A model generated the notes under the pieces. That model worked only from the letters and a program-made list of their open reading frames with translations, searched no databases and had not been told where the DNA came from. Positions 33,901-41,910 of a stretch of 64,000 nucleotides of DNA are shown piece by piece. The stretch comes from Rhizobium leguminosarum (GTDB taxonomy: Bacteria; Pseudomonadota; Alphaproteobacteria; Rhizobiales; Rhizobiaceae), in contig NZ_MZMU01000022.1 in NCBI RefSeq assembly GCF_004123835.1, positions 124,001 to 188,000 of the forward strand, written 5' to 3'. The translations under genes were made by a program, and so were the position numbers. Positions within the stretch are counted from its first letter, which is position 1; every line of letters starts with the position of its first letter.

Positions 33901-34025
33901 CCATGATGGGCGGCATCGTCGTCGGAACAGCGCTCACCTTGCTGTTCCTGCCTGCGCTCTACGTTGCGTGGTTCAGGATCCCGAGGGACAAAGGTGTTCA
34001 GGCCGATGCCGTGGCAGAGGCGTGA
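30954..34025 (+). CDS. RND-family efflux pump, inner-membrane transporter (TriC/HAE1-like)
   Basis: 1023 aa, GTG start overlapping adaptor 2. Twelve membrane helices with two large periplasmic loops; the first helix is SLVWYFMIVFILAGAFSYVK. The proton-relay aspartates of helix 4 are present (GLLVDDAMIAVEMM, D403/D404), and the later helices carry the expected ILRNSVILVVQIEH and AAAATLALIPISREIFWGPM. No outer-membrane factor gene follows, so a TolC-type protein from elsewhere must complete the channel. Substrates are probably hydrophobic toxicants; triclosan for TriABC is only an analogy. Confidence 0.94.
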   Translation: MKSFNLSDWALEHRSLVWYFMIVFILAGAFSYVKLGREEDPNFTIKTMVITAQWPGASAEEVTRQVTDRIEKKLQELESLDYTKSQTVAGQTTVFVELLPTTKAKDVAPTWLRIRNMIADIKGDFPSGVVGPFFNDRFGDVFGNIYAFTSDGLAQRQLRDLVENARSEVLTVPNVGKVDVIGAQDEAIYLEFSTRQIAALGIDQQSVIQTLQAQNAVTQSGFVDAGPERIALRVSGQFTSEESLRAINLRINDRFFPLTDVATIKRGYVDPPSALFRFNGEPAIGLAIGMKQGANLLEFGEGLDAQMKRVVADLPVGVDVHRVSDQPHVVDEAVSGFTRALFEAIVIVLVISFISLGLRAGMVVAISIPLVLAITFVVMEYSGISLQRISLGALIIALGLLVDDAMIAVEMMVARLEAGDDLRKAATHVYTSTAFPMLTGTLVTVAGFIPVGLNNSAAGEFTFTLFVVIAVSLIVSWVVAVLFTPLLGVTILPKTMKSHHEKKGRFASIFSWLLGLAMRWRWVTIILTVGVFGLSIGGMGLVQQQFFPSSDRTELVIDWNLPHNSSIAETNRQMARFEKEMLAGNKDIDHWTTYVGQGAPRFILSFDVQTPDVSFGQTIIVTKGLDVRDKVRAELQAYLTKTFPGTDAFVKLLDIGPPVGKPVQYRISGPDIQKVRDLSQQFAGVMGSHPLLANMVLDWNEPSRVVKVDVLQDKARQLGVSSEDIATALNGIVEGSTATQVRDDIYLVNVIGRARASERDSIQTLQNLQLSTSNGKVVPLSAVANFRYELEQPTIWRRDRQPTITVKAAVVGPTQPATIVDQLKPKVEEFQKNLPVGYKVEVGGAVESSAEAQGPIAAVAPLMLFTMATILMIQLQSFSRLFLVFAVAPTALIGVVAALLLSNAPMGFVAILGILALIGILIRNSVILVVQIEHLRSEGIAPWQAVIEATEHRMRPIMLTAAAATLALIPISREIFWGPMAYAMMGGIVVGTALTLLFLPALYVAWFRIPRDKGVQADAVAEA

Positions 34026-34101
34026 GCACGGGCTTCGACGTCCATCGCATGCGGCCGTCGCGGAGGCCGCTGCACGTCCAGGCTTGCGAGGAAAGAACTC
34101 G

Positions 34102-35271
34102 ATGACGGAACAGCGTTTGAACGGGTTTCCGATGGGAGCCAAGGCGGTGCTGGTCGCGATCGGCCTGGCGATGCTCGCTGGTTGCGCCACGAGACCGTCG
34201 CCCGATGTGTTGAACCCGGTTCATCAGCCCGTTCATCTCAATGCATCGCTTCACTCCGATGAAGCCGCCCCAAGCCGGGTGAACGTGCTCGCTGCGACAA
34301 ACAGGAGCGCCGACACCGCGCGCGGCGGATTCGGGAGCACCTGGGCTGACAATCTCACCTACGAGCAATATGCGTTTTCGGTCCCTCCCAACCGGAAGGA
34401 CACCGCGATCACATATCCGACCTCGAGGCCCGATCCCGAACGCCAATTTGCCGTCATCAGGCGCAAGCAGCTTGCAAAGGACGCCTTCGTACAGGAGGTG
34501 CTCCGCTCCACGCAGTCCGACGGCACCGTCGGCATCTTCGTGCATGGTTACAACTATAGCTATCAGGAGGCGCTGTTTCGCACCGCGCAGATCGCCGCGG
34601 ACGCCAACATTCCGGGCTCTCCGATTCTGTTTTCGTGGCCTTCCGCCGCTGCAGTCGCCGGCTATGTCGCCGACCGCGATGCGGCTCTCTCCTCGCGCAG
34701 CGACCTCGACTCGCTTGTCACGTCGCTCTCGGCTTCAGGAAAGGTGAAACGCATCATCCTTTTCGGACACAGCATGGGCGGATTCCTGGTCATGGAAACG
34801 GTGCGCCAGCTCAAACTGCAGCATCGCGACGACGTCATCGGTAAACTGGCGGTGATCCTGGCCGCCCCTGATATTGACGTCGATGTTTTTCGGTCCCAGC
34901 TGAAGGATATCGGGCGGATGCCGATCCCGATATCTCTTCTCGTTTCGAAGGACGACCGGGCGCTGGTGGCCTCGAGCTTCATAGCGGGAGAGCGGGGGCG
35001 CGTCGGACGCCTCGATATCGACGATCCCGTCATCAGGGAAGCTGCCTTGAAGGAAAGGCTTCGGGTTATCGACATCACGTCGATCCAGGCGTCCGACGGG
35101 CTGGGGCATGATCGCTACGCATCGCTCGCCAAGTTCGGAGCGCAGCTTGCCTCCTTCGAAAGCGGGAGGCGGTCGAGCGTCGGTGACGTCGGCGCCTATG
35201 TCTTCGATGCCGCCGGCGCCGCGGTCGCAAGTCCGTTTCGTCTGGCCGGGCGTGTCGTCGGCTCGCAATGA
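34102..35271 (+). CDS. Alpha/beta hydrolase of the DUF900 type, lipoprotein
   Basis: 389 aa from the ATG at 34102 with GAGGAAAGAA upstream. Lipobox LAMLAGC near residue 27. The DUF900 esterase/lipase-like fold shows as RVNVLAATNRSA, GTVGIFVHGYNYSYQEALFR, SWPSAAAVAGYVADRDAA and the nucleophile elbow GHSMGG with S224; a later ILAAPDIDVDVF carries the likely acid. It is probably a periplasmic or surface-anchored esterase of unknown substrate. It lies 76 bp after the efflux pump on the same strand and could be co-transcribed. Confidence 0.9.
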   Translation: MTEQRLNGFPMGAKAVLVAIGLAMLAGCATRPSPDVLNPVHQPVHLNASLHSDEAAPSRVNVLAATNRSADTARGGFGSTWADNLTYEQYAFSVPPNRKDTAITYPTSRPDPERQFAVIRRKQLAKDAFVQEVLRSTQSDGTVGIFVHGYNYSYQEALFRTAQIAADANIPGSPILFSWPSAAAVAGYVADRDAALSSRSDLDSLVTSLSASGKVKRIILFGHSMGGFLVMETVRQLKLQHRDDVIGKLAVILAAPDIDVDVFRSQLKDIGRMPIPISLLVSKDDRALVASSFIAGERGRVGRLDIDDPVIREAALKERLRVIDITSIQASDGLGHDRYASLAKFGAQLASFESGRRSSVGDVGAYVFDAAGAAVASPFRLAGRVVGSQ

Positions 35272-35431
35272 TGAGAGCTGGGCGCTGTTCTCCTCGATCC
35301 TGCCGACCTTCACCACCATCCTGCCGGACTGGTGGGGCACCTACGACTGGTTCTTCGGCGTCGCCATCGGCGGGGCGAACTATTTCGTGCTGAGGATGGG
35401 CGCGCGGCGCAATCCGGCCTTCGCGTCGTGA
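35270..35431 (+). pseudogene. C-terminal remnant of a membrane transporter, probably NCS1 nucleobase type
   Basis: Directly against the hydrolase stop, a frame without its own start encodes NDESWALFSSILPTFTTILP, DWWGTYDWFFGVAIGGANY and FVLRMGARR before a stop at 35429-35431. The composition (aromatic, membrane-spanning, then a short basic tail) is that of the last helix of an NCS1/cytosine-permease-like transporter, and the codon use is normal for the neighbourhood. The rest of the gene is missing, so an old deletion probably joined this tail to the end of the hydrolase gene. A strong hairpin follows at once. The family identification is tentative. Confidence 0.45.
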
Positions 35432-35435
35432 CCGA

Positions 35436-35471
35436 ATGAAAGGCACCCGGCAATCGCCGGGTGCCTTTCAT
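35436..35471. terminator. Strong bidirectional terminator hairpin
   Basis: ATGAAAGGCACCCGGC (35436-35451) and GCCGGGTGCCTTTCAT (35456-35471) are perfect 16-bp complements with a 4-nt loop. The stem ends in T-rich/A-rich edges on both strands. It stops the remnant/hydrolase transcript on the plus strand and the chemoreceptor transcript on the minus strand. Confidence 0.85.
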
Positions 35472-35497
35472 GTCGGGGTTTCCCGTCGCCGCCCGTT

Positions 35498-37378
35498 TCA
35501 GCGGCGAGCGGCAACCGCATGCACGGCTGCACGAGCCGCGGGCTGCGCCATCGTTCTCGCCGTCGAGCGAAGGGCCGAGGACTGACTTCCCGCATCGTCG
35601 AGCCTGAACTGGGCAATGAGTTCGCGAAGCTTCTGGGCTTCCTGCGCGAGCGAATCGGATGCCGCGGTCGACTGTTGCACCATGGTCGCGTTCTGTTGCG
35701 TTGTCTGGTCCATCCGGTTGACCGCGACGTTGACTTCGCTGAGGCCGATGGACTGTTCTTTCGCAGAGGTGGCGATCGAATCCATATGGTGATTGATCTG
35801 GGTGATGAAGCCGCCGATGGTCTTCAAGGCCTGGCCGGTATCGCGCACCACCTTGACCCCGCCTTCCACCTCTTTCGAGGAGTTCTGGATCAGGCCCTTG
35901 ATTTCCTTGGCAGCACTTGCCGAGCGCTGGGCGAGTTCGCGCACTTCCTGGGCGACCACCGCGAAACCCTTGCCGGCCTCGCCCGCTCTCGCTGCTTCCA
36001 CGCCGGCATTCAGTGCCAGAAGGTTGGTCTGGAATGCAATTTCGTCGATGACGCTGATGATATTGGAAATCTGCTGCGACGAGGTCTCGATGCGTTCCAT
36101 TGCCTCTTCGGCGTGGGAAACGACATCCGCGGAGATCCCGGCGCTGCGATTTGCCTCCGTGGCCACCGTGCGCGTCTCCTCGGTTCGTTTGCTGGAGTTC
36201 GATATGTTCGCAGTGATCTCTTCAAGTGCTGCCGCCGTCTCTTCGAGAGAAGCCGCCTGCTGCTCCGTGCGCTTTGCAAGATCGCTCGCCCCGGAAGAGA
36301 TTTCCCGCGTGCCTTCGTCGATCGTGCCGATGCTTTCGGATATCGCCCTCGGCGTTGCGCCCAGTTGGGTGATGGACTGGTTGAAGTCATGGCGTAGCGC
36401 CTCGAAGTCGGGAGCGAAAGTCTCGTTGAGCTGGAAGGCGAGGTCGCCTGCCGCCAGCCGCTTCAAACCGGCGGCGAGACCCGAGGTGGCAATGCGCAAC
36501 CGCTCCGAAGCGTCGGCTTCCGCCTGCTTCTGGGCGGCAACGCGATCGGCCTCCGCCCTGTTGCGGTTTTCCTCGGCTTCCATTGCCATGCGCTTGTTGG
36601 TAATCGCTGCTTGGCGGAAGATCTCCACCGCTCCCGCCATCGATCCGATTTCATCGGCGCGGTCGGCAAACGGAATCTCCGAACCGGTGTCTCCCTCGGC
36701 CAGCCGCCGCATCGAGGCGGTGATGCCGGTAATCGGATTGGCGATGCCGGTCAGCACGAAGGCGACGGCACCGAGAACCAGCAATCCCGCAACGCCGATC
36801 GCGGCAAGCAGGTAGAATTCTATCGAGTCGAAGGTTTGCTTGCTGAGTTCAGCCGCCTTGTTGCTGCCGCTGACGTCCAATTCAACCAGGATCGTCGTGG
36901 CTTCCTTGAGCTTGTCCGAATAGGAGCGCATCTCGCCGCTCAGATATTGCCCGGCTTCTTCGGTCTTGTTGGCGCGAGAAAGGGCGAGCAACTGCGAGCT
37001 GCTGGCGATGTAGCCCTCAACGCTCTCCTTGATCGTCTTGATCAGTTCGCGCTCGTGGTCGGATGAAGCCAGCAGAAGATAGGCGTCCACCGATTTGCCA
37101 AGTGAATCCTCGGCAGCTTTAATAGCCTCTTCGCGCGTTTTCTTTTCGGCATCCGACTGCGCGATGATGTGATCACGATAGGCGAGGCGCAAATTCGTCA
37201 TGGAGAGATTGATCGCCTGCGAAGCCTGCACGCTCGGCAGCCAATGGGCGGCAATTTCTTCGGTGGAGCCGTTCGTCTTTCGAAGACCGTCGACCGCGAG
37301 ATAGGCGACAAGCCCGAAAAGAAGAGCTATGCCGCTGAAAATCAACAGCAAACTCGATTTTATGTTTGGACGACGCAT
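35498..37378 (-). CDS. Methyl-accepting chemotaxis protein (4HB sensor, HAMP)
   Basis: 626 aa; ATG at 37378 behind GAGGACTTTCG. Helix 1 (LLLIFSGIALLFGLVAYLAV), a four-helix-bundle periplasmic domain (about 30-190), helix 2 (FYLLAAIGVAGLLVLGAVAF), then HAMP (GIANPITGITASMRRLAEGD), a second HAMP-like stretch near residues 300-345 (AAGLKRLAAGDLAFQLNE), and the signalling hairpin tip (IDEIAFQTNLLALNAGVEAA, followed by RAGEAGKGFAVVAQEVRELA). The methylation helices are Glu/Gln-rich (KRTEQQAASLEETAAALEEI). The C-terminus ends in HAVAARR without a CheR-binding pentapeptide. The ligand is unknown. Confidence 0.95.
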   Translation of the reverse strand: MRRPNIKSSLLLIFSGIALLFGLVAYLAVDGLRKTNGSTEEIAAHWLPSVQASQAINLSMTNLRLAYRDHIIAQSDAEKKTREEAIKAAEDSLGKSVDAYLLLASSDHERELIKTIKESVEGYIASSSQLLALSRANKTEEAGQYLSGEMRSYSDKLKEATTILVELDVSGSNKAAELSKQTFDSIEFYLLAAIGVAGLLVLGAVAFVLTGIANPITGITASMRRLAEGDTGSEIPFADRADEIGSMAGAVEIFRQAAITNKRMAMEAEENRNRAEADRVAAQKQAEADASERLRIATSGLAAGLKRLAAGDLAFQLNETFAPDFEALRHDFNQSITQLGATPRAISESIGTIDEGTREISSGASDLAKRTEQQAASLEETAAALEEITANISNSSKRTEETRTVATEANRSAGISADVVSHAEEAMERIETSSQQISNIISVIDEIAFQTNLLALNAGVEAARAGEAGKGFAVVAQEVRELAQRSASAAKEIKGLIQNSSKEVEGGVKVVRDTGQALKTIGGFITQINHHMDSIATSAKEQSIGLSEVNVAVNRMDQTTQQNATMVQQSTAASDSLAQEAQKLRELIAQFRLDDAGSQSSALRSTARTMAQPAARAAVHAVAARR

Positions 37379-37577
37379 CGAAAGTCCTCATCGAACGCCG
37401 GCTTCATACCGGGTTGGCCAAGGAATATTGTATCGAAAAAAATTTAACGATTTGTTCCAGATGTAAAAAAGCCGTTTACCAGTTTTCCGGAAAATCGCCG
37501 CCGCCTTCGGTGCTCGGGCTCCCGCTAAATCAGGAAAATGCCTATCGATGCGGCGTCAGGGACGACAGGAGCCAGAA

Positions 37578-38288
37578 ATGATGAAGCGCATATTTTCCGC
37601 CCTTCTCGCATTGATCCTTCCGATGCAGGCAGCCGTTTCGCAACCCGCCGACGAGGCGGGGGCACGCAAAGCGCGGTCTATCGCCCAGCTTCAATCGGAA
37701 GGCGTGCCGACCATCGATCATCTGCCGACCATAGAGCCCGAGAGCGAGAGCACCCGCCGAAATACAAAGGTCGTCGTTCAGCGCACCATTGCGCTTGCGA
37801 TCGTCGCCGTGAAAGGCGAGACCGGCGACCACGAAATGGGTCAGGCTCTCATCCGGCAGTTCGGCGCCCAAAGTTTTTTTACGCCGAAGGAACGGGCGTT
37901 CATGGACGATCCCGATCCCACGGATCAGGACCGGACGAACTTTGCCTGGCGCTACGAGGGCGTGCACGTCATGTTGTGGGCGCTCGGGATTAGCTCCGAT
38001 CTCGAACGTCCCGACCATATTTGCGACGTGCCATTCATTGCGAACACGCTGCGCGAACTAGGGACGGACGGGCTGATGCGTCGTGCCAAGCTTCGTCCGC
38101 AGAAAGAGCTCCTGGACGCCGCCGACCTCATTTACCGCTACGATTGGGCGGCCGTGAACGCGCGGCTGAAGGGAGAAGAGCCTCCTGCCGGATTGGATAA
38201 GGGCGTGGTCTACGAACGGCATTATGCCCTCAACTGGCTGATTGGCTACATGGACCAGGATTGGGACGATGTTTCCACGGACACGTGA
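37578..38288 (+). CDS. DUF4272 family protein with signal peptide
   Basis: 236 aa from the ATG at 37578. A signal peptide is likely (MMKRIFSALLALILPMQAAV, cleavage near SQPA). The DUF4272 pattern is clear: SEGVPTIDHLPTIEPES, VVQRTIALAIVAVKGE, NFAWRYEGVHVMLWALG, and the C-terminal RHYALNWLIGYMDQDWDDVS. DUF4272 proteins are usually cytoplasmic and of unknown function; an exported version is worth noting. It is divergent from the chemoreceptor with an AT-rich 199-bp spacer that holds no other gene. Confidence 0.85.
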   Translation: MMKRIFSALLALILPMQAAVSQPADEAGARKARSIAQLQSEGVPTIDHLPTIEPESESTRRNTKVVVQRTIALAIVAVKGETGDHEMGQALIRQFGAQSFFTPKERAFMDDPDPTDQDRTNFAWRYEGVHVMLWALGISSDLERPDHICDVPFIANTLRELGTDGLMRRAKLRPQKELLDAADLIYRYDWAAVNARLKGEEPPAGLDKGVVYERHYALNWLIGYMDQDWDDVSTDT

Positions 38289-38455
38289 TGCTACCTGGAC
38301 GCCTGGCCACGATGAAGGCGGCTGGTCAGACCCCGCACCGACGCGGTGATGCATGTTTTACGAAATAGCATTATGATTGGCTGAGCGCCTGATCGGCGAA
38401 GGGATTGGCCCCCGGGATATAGGATCCCGTGCGGGAATGGAGAGGATAGCTGGAT

Positions 38456-39499
38456 TTGGAACGGCTGAAGGATCTGGATAGTGCTCTCGCGCAGGCAGAT
38501 GGCGGTTCCACATCGCCTCCCTATGAACGGCCTGGCGTCGTGGCTGCCGCCGTTTACCAGCATGGGCAACGCATTCGCGACATCAGGATAGAAGAGGCCG
38601 GCGAATGGCGGAGCCGGGAGAATGCCGTCGTCTGGATTGGCCTGCACGAGCCGGATGAAGTGCTGCTGCACCAGGTTCAGGCCGAGTTCAATCTCCATGC
38701 GCTGGCGATCGAGGACGCAGCACAGCCTCACCAGCGCCCGAAGCTGGAGATTTATGGGGACGCGATGTTCATCGTTGCCCGGACCGCCCATATGAAGGAT
38801 GACGAAATCGTCTTCGGCGAAACGCATCTGTTCGTCGGTCGCGGTTATGTCGTCTCCGTTCGCCACGGGGATTCGTCCTCCTATCTGGCGGTGCGGCAGC
38901 GATGCGAGGCCACGCCGGCGGCACTTGCCCACGGCGAGAACTATATTCTCTATTCCATCCTCGATTTCATCGTCGACAACTACATGCCTGTCATCGAGGT
39001 CGTGCAAGAGGAAGTCGAGAAGCTCGAGGATCTGGTGCTGCGCGAACAGCTGGAAAAGTCCGACATCGAGCGGCTTTACCTGTTGCGGCGCAAGCTGCTG
39101 CGGCTACGCAACGCCGTGGTGCCGCTCGTGGACGTCTGTCGGCGGTACGAGCACATCGATCTTCCTGGCATGGACCCGACGCTCCAATCGCTGTTTCGCG
39201 ATGTGACCGATCACGTGCGCCGGGTTCAGGAAGATATCGATGCGTTGCGCGAGGTCCTTGCCTTCGCTTTCGAGGCCAGCGTGATGATCGGCCAGACGGA
39301 GCAGACGGCGATCGCCCGCAAGCTCGCCGCCTGGGCGGCGATCCTCGCAGTTCCTACCGCGATCGCCGGTATCTACGGAATGAATTTCAACGATATGCCG
39401 GAGCTGAAATTCCAGTACGGCTATTTCGTCGTGCTTGGCGTCATCGTCACATTGTGCCTGGGCCTCTTCGGTTTCTTCCGTCGAAAGAAGTGGCTCTAG
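38456..39499 (+). CDS. CorA-family divalent metal (Mg/Co) channel
   Basis: 347 aa from a TTG at 38456 with GAGAGGA 9 bp upstream. Large cytoplasmic domain (WIGLHEPDEVLLHQVQAEFN; HALAIEDAAQPHQRPKLEIY; then long stalk helices VVQEEVEKLEDLVLREQLEK). Two C-terminal membrane helices follow, the first bearing the diagnostic pore motif in AGIYGMNFNDMPEL and the second FVVLGVIVTLCLGLFGFFRR. It forms homopentameric channels in the inner membrane. Monocistronic; no Mg-sensing leader could be recognised in the 167 bp upstream. Confidence 0.94.
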   Translation: MERLKDLDSALAQADGGSTSPPYERPGVVAAAVYQHGQRIRDIRIEEAGEWRSRENAVVWIGLHEPDEVLLHQVQAEFNLHALAIEDAAQPHQRPKLEIYGDAMFIVARTAHMKDDEIVFGETHLFVGRGYVVSVRHGDSSSYLAVRQRCEATPAALAHGENYILYSILDFIVDNYMPVIEVVQEEVEKLEDLVLREQLEKSDIERLYLLRRKLLRLRNAVVPLVDVCRRYEHIDLPGMDPTLQSLFRDVTDHVRRVQEDIDALREVLAFAFEASVMIGQTEQTAIARKLAAWAAILAVPTAIAGIYGMNFNDMPELKFQYGYFVVLGVIVTLCLGLFGFFRRKKWL

Positions 39500-39547
39500 A
39501 TATGTGATGTAGGGAGCAGACGGAAGATCCGGGCCGGCGAAGATACG

Positions 39548-40318
39548 TTAGCACAAGGCCTTCAGCAGCCGATCCCGATGGCTGCGAACATAGTCCATAT
39601 CGCTGAGATACAGCCGGGCGTCTCCGGCAACCACGTCCTCCACGAACGTCTCATCTCCAGCGGCCGCACTTGCCAGCATGAAATCGACGAGCGCCTGCAG
39701 CCGCTGGCAGATCATCTCAGGGAGCTGGAGCCGGTCTTCCATCGTCGCCCCATATGCCGTGCAAAAGATTTCCGCGCGATGCAGCTGTTCGTCGAGGCCG
39801 AAGATCACGTCGGGATTGGCGGGATCGGAGAGCGGCGCCCAGCGGTAAACCGAATAGGCCAGATCCCATAGGCGCGGTGCGGGATGGGCGGTATCGAAAT
39901 CGATGATCCCGACAGCCTCATGGTCTGCCGTAGCGACGTTGTAGGGCGCATAATCTCCATGGCATATGATCTCGCACGGTTCCCGCGGCGGCAGCATCCA
40001 TGTCTGGATCTCGCGATCCGATTCGAGAAACCCTTGAGATGCCGAGTGAAATTCGCGCAGAAGCCTGGCTGCGGAAAGCAGCATGCGTTCCGATCCGACA
40101 AATTGGTCGCTCAGGTCTTCGCAAACTCGCCCCGTGATGTAACTCACGACTTCCTGGTTTCCGGTTATTTCAATGGGATCCGGCGCTCCCGGAAAGCCTC
40201 TGCTCCTGAGATGGCGCAAAAACCGGTGCACCGTTGGCGTCCATTCGCCGGAAGGCCGTACGACGGTATTGCCGTCCTGCCAGATCTGCCCGGTTCGTCC
40301 GCCCTCCAACAGTTTCAC
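39548..40318 (-). CDS. Aminoglycoside-phosphotransferase-like kinase (APH family)
   Basis: 256 aa; the GTG at 40318 overlaps the stop of the upstream MBL gene (GTGA). The protein-kinase-like APH fold shows catalytic CHGDYAPYN (H120, D122) and the metal-binding IIDFDTAHPAPRLWDLAY (D140, D142). The N-terminal lobe is very short, with NTVVRPSGEWTPTVHRFL lacking an obvious glycine-rich loop and nucleotide-contact Lys, as in several APH-like sugar or small-molecule kinases. Antibiotic resistance is not implied. It shares an operon with an MBL-fold hydrolase. Confidence 0.88.
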   Translation of the reverse strand: MKLLEGGRTGQIWQDGNTVVRPSGEWTPTVHRFLRHLRSRGFPGAPDPIEITGNQEVVSYITGRVCEDLSDQFVGSERMLLSAARLLREFHSASQGFLESDREIQTWMLPPREPCEIICHGDYAPYNVATADHEAVGIIDFDTAHPAPRLWDLAYSVYRWAPLSDPANPDVIFGLDEQLHRAEIFCTAYGATMEDRLQLPEMICQRLQALVDFMLASAAAGDETFVEDVVAGDARLYLSDMDYVRSHRDRLLKALC

Positions 40319-41220
40319 GTTCCGGCCTCCAGACGTTCTTTATGCGAATTCAGTTTTTCGATATGGGCCTGAACCGTCGCGCCAAGGTTTGTCTCATGGC
40401 AGTTCCGGTAGAACGCCACGACGTCGGAAGTCATTTCGTCGGGGATGGCAACGAAGTCTTCAAGCCGCAGGCCGCTTGAGCTGCCGAGTTGCGGATCCGC
40501 CAGCTGGCTCTCGCTCAAACTGCCGACACGATCGGCCAGGGCTTGGAAATAGGCGAGGTTCTCATCCACTGCCGAAGGAGAGTACGTCCGGCCGTGCGCT
40601 GGGATGACCAGTCTGGCATTGAGGTCACGTATCCGCTCGAGCGAGGAACGGATCAGGCGAAGGTCGCCTGCATTTTTGCTCCAGACTTCGGGAATGGGGT
40701 ATTCCACCGCGTCGACGGCCAGGCAGATGCGAAGTTCGGGAATCCATACGGCGACATGGTCGGGCGTATGTCCCGGCGTATGAATGAGTTCCAGCGTCAG
40801 ATCGCCGCCGTTGAGGGTCATCGAGCCGGAGAACGTAATGTCAGGACCGATGAGGTCCACGTTCCGAAACCGCGAATCCTGGCTCGCCTTGTCCCTCAGG
40901 ACCTCGCGTGCCGAAGGGTCGCGTAAACGGTCGAGCGCGGCGCCATGCGCGATAATGGGCGCGCGCCCCGCAATGGCGGCATTCCCCCAGAAATGATCCC
41001 AATCCATATGCGAATTGACGACGACCAGCGGACGAGCCTCGGCTCTTTCCTCAAGCAGATCCAGCGCCATCCGGCATAGCTCGGGCGTGCCGAGCGTATC
41101 GATCAGAACGTTGAATCTCTGGGTCCGGACAAACACGGCATCCACTTCGTCGCCGACCCTGATGATAACGATGCTATCGTCAAGTTCGGGATATGAACAC
41201 AATTCCACCGATGCATTCAC
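40315..41220 (-). CDS. Metallo-beta-lactamase-fold hydrolase
   Basis: 301 aa from the GTG at 41220 (AGAGGCGACCAGAC upstream); an ATG at 41256 is in frame but has no ribosome site. MBL metal motifs: VVVNSHMDWDHFWGNAA, where the usual HxHxDH is HxDxDH, then LIHTPGHTPDH, LAVDAVEYP (bridging Asp) and LVIPAHG. The Asp in place of the second His is found in a branch of MBL proteins and changes one metal ligand. The substrate is unknown. It precedes and overlaps the APH-like kinase gene. Confidence 0.9.
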   Translation of the reverse strand: MNASVELCSYPELDDSIVIIRVGDEVDAVFVRTQRFNVLIDTLGTPELCRMALDLLEERAEARPLVVVNSHMDWDHFWGNAAIAGRAPIIAHGAALDRLRDPSAREVLRDKASQDSRFRNVDLIGPDITFSGSMTLNGGDLTLELIHTPGHTPDHVAVWIPELRICLAVDAVEYPIPEVWSKNAGDLRLIRSSLERIRDLNARLVIPAHGRTYSPSAVDENLAYFQALADRVGSLSESQLADPQLGSSSGLRLEDFVAIPDEMTSDVVAFYRNCHETNLGATVQAHIEKLNSHKERLEAGT

Positions 41221-41292
41221 GTCTGGTCGCCTCTGTTGCAATCGCAGTGATCTCATCCGGATATATCAAATCACGTTCGGGCGCCTGCTCTT

Positions 41293-41703
41293 TCAGGGCG
41301 AGGCGGGATCTGTGGCAGCTTTCGTCTGATTTGGTCTCTGCTTCACAGTGACGTGTACGTCCCAGCCTCTCATCACCGTGTTCGGCACGGCGATCGTGCA
41401 TATCACCATAACGCTCCGTTTCGAGCGGCCAAGGCTCTTCGGCGTCCACTGTTTTTCGAGCGGGACCGCACATCGTGGAACCAGTGTCTTCAGGTTGGGC
41501 TCCAGCACCTCCCATTGCTGATGCCCCTCGGCGTTTTCGTGCGAAATGAAGCGCCTGGCCTCCTCGCGGATTTCGAACAGGCCGTGCGTGTGCTCCGTGG
41601 AGCGATCAGTCTCGATGCTCCAGGAAGCCAGGCTGAAGGCGCAAGCCGAAAGGGCAGTGCCAAAGAGTATCGATCGAAGCAATGGTGCGCCGTCAGCAGC
41701 CAA
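41293..41703 (-). CDS. Small exported hypothetical protein
   Basis: Up to 136 aa. The best start is a TTG at 41703 placed 9 bp after GGGAGG; a GTG at 41712 lies too close to that site. The N-terminus is signal-peptide-like (LLRSILFGTALSACAFSLAS). The remainder (EIREEARRFISHENAEGHQQ; VLEPNLKTLVPRCAVPLEKQ; VMVICTIAVPNTVMRGWDVH) contains two Cys that could pair. No family recognised. It lies 72 bp upstream of the MBL/APH pair on the same strand. Confidence 0.55.
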   Translation of the reverse strand: MAADGAPLLRSILFGTALSACAFSLASWSIETDRSTEHTHGLFEIREEARRFISHENAEGHQQWEVLEPNLKTLVPRCAVPLEKQWTPKSLGRSKRSVMVICTIAVPNTVMRGWDVHVTVKQRPNQTKAATDPASP

Positions 41704-41910
41704 ATGAGTCACCCTCCCGGGAGGCGGAAGACTACCCAAATACGGCACGAACCTTCAAGGCCTCGCCGCAGTGCGAGCGCCTCGGAACGCGCCCCATCGA
41801 TCCCGCGCCAATGCCGTCGACGGTATCTGGCGCATCGCGAAATGCCAGTTTTGGTGGAACAACCGCCGCCAAGAAAAGTTTGCCTCTAAACCAACTCGAG
41901 GCGGCGGACG

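Noticed and set aside
30912..34190. A 1092-codon open frame on the minus strand opposite the RND pump
   Set aside because: It is the antisense shadow of a clear RND transporter; composition (His/Arg/Asp-rich, no domains) is typical of the reverse of GC-rich coding DNA.
39548..41220. Antibiotic-resistance genes (beta-lactamase plus aminoglycoside kinase)
   Set aside because: Only the folds match. The MBL metal motif and short kinase N-lobe point to other substrates, and there are no mobile-element marks.
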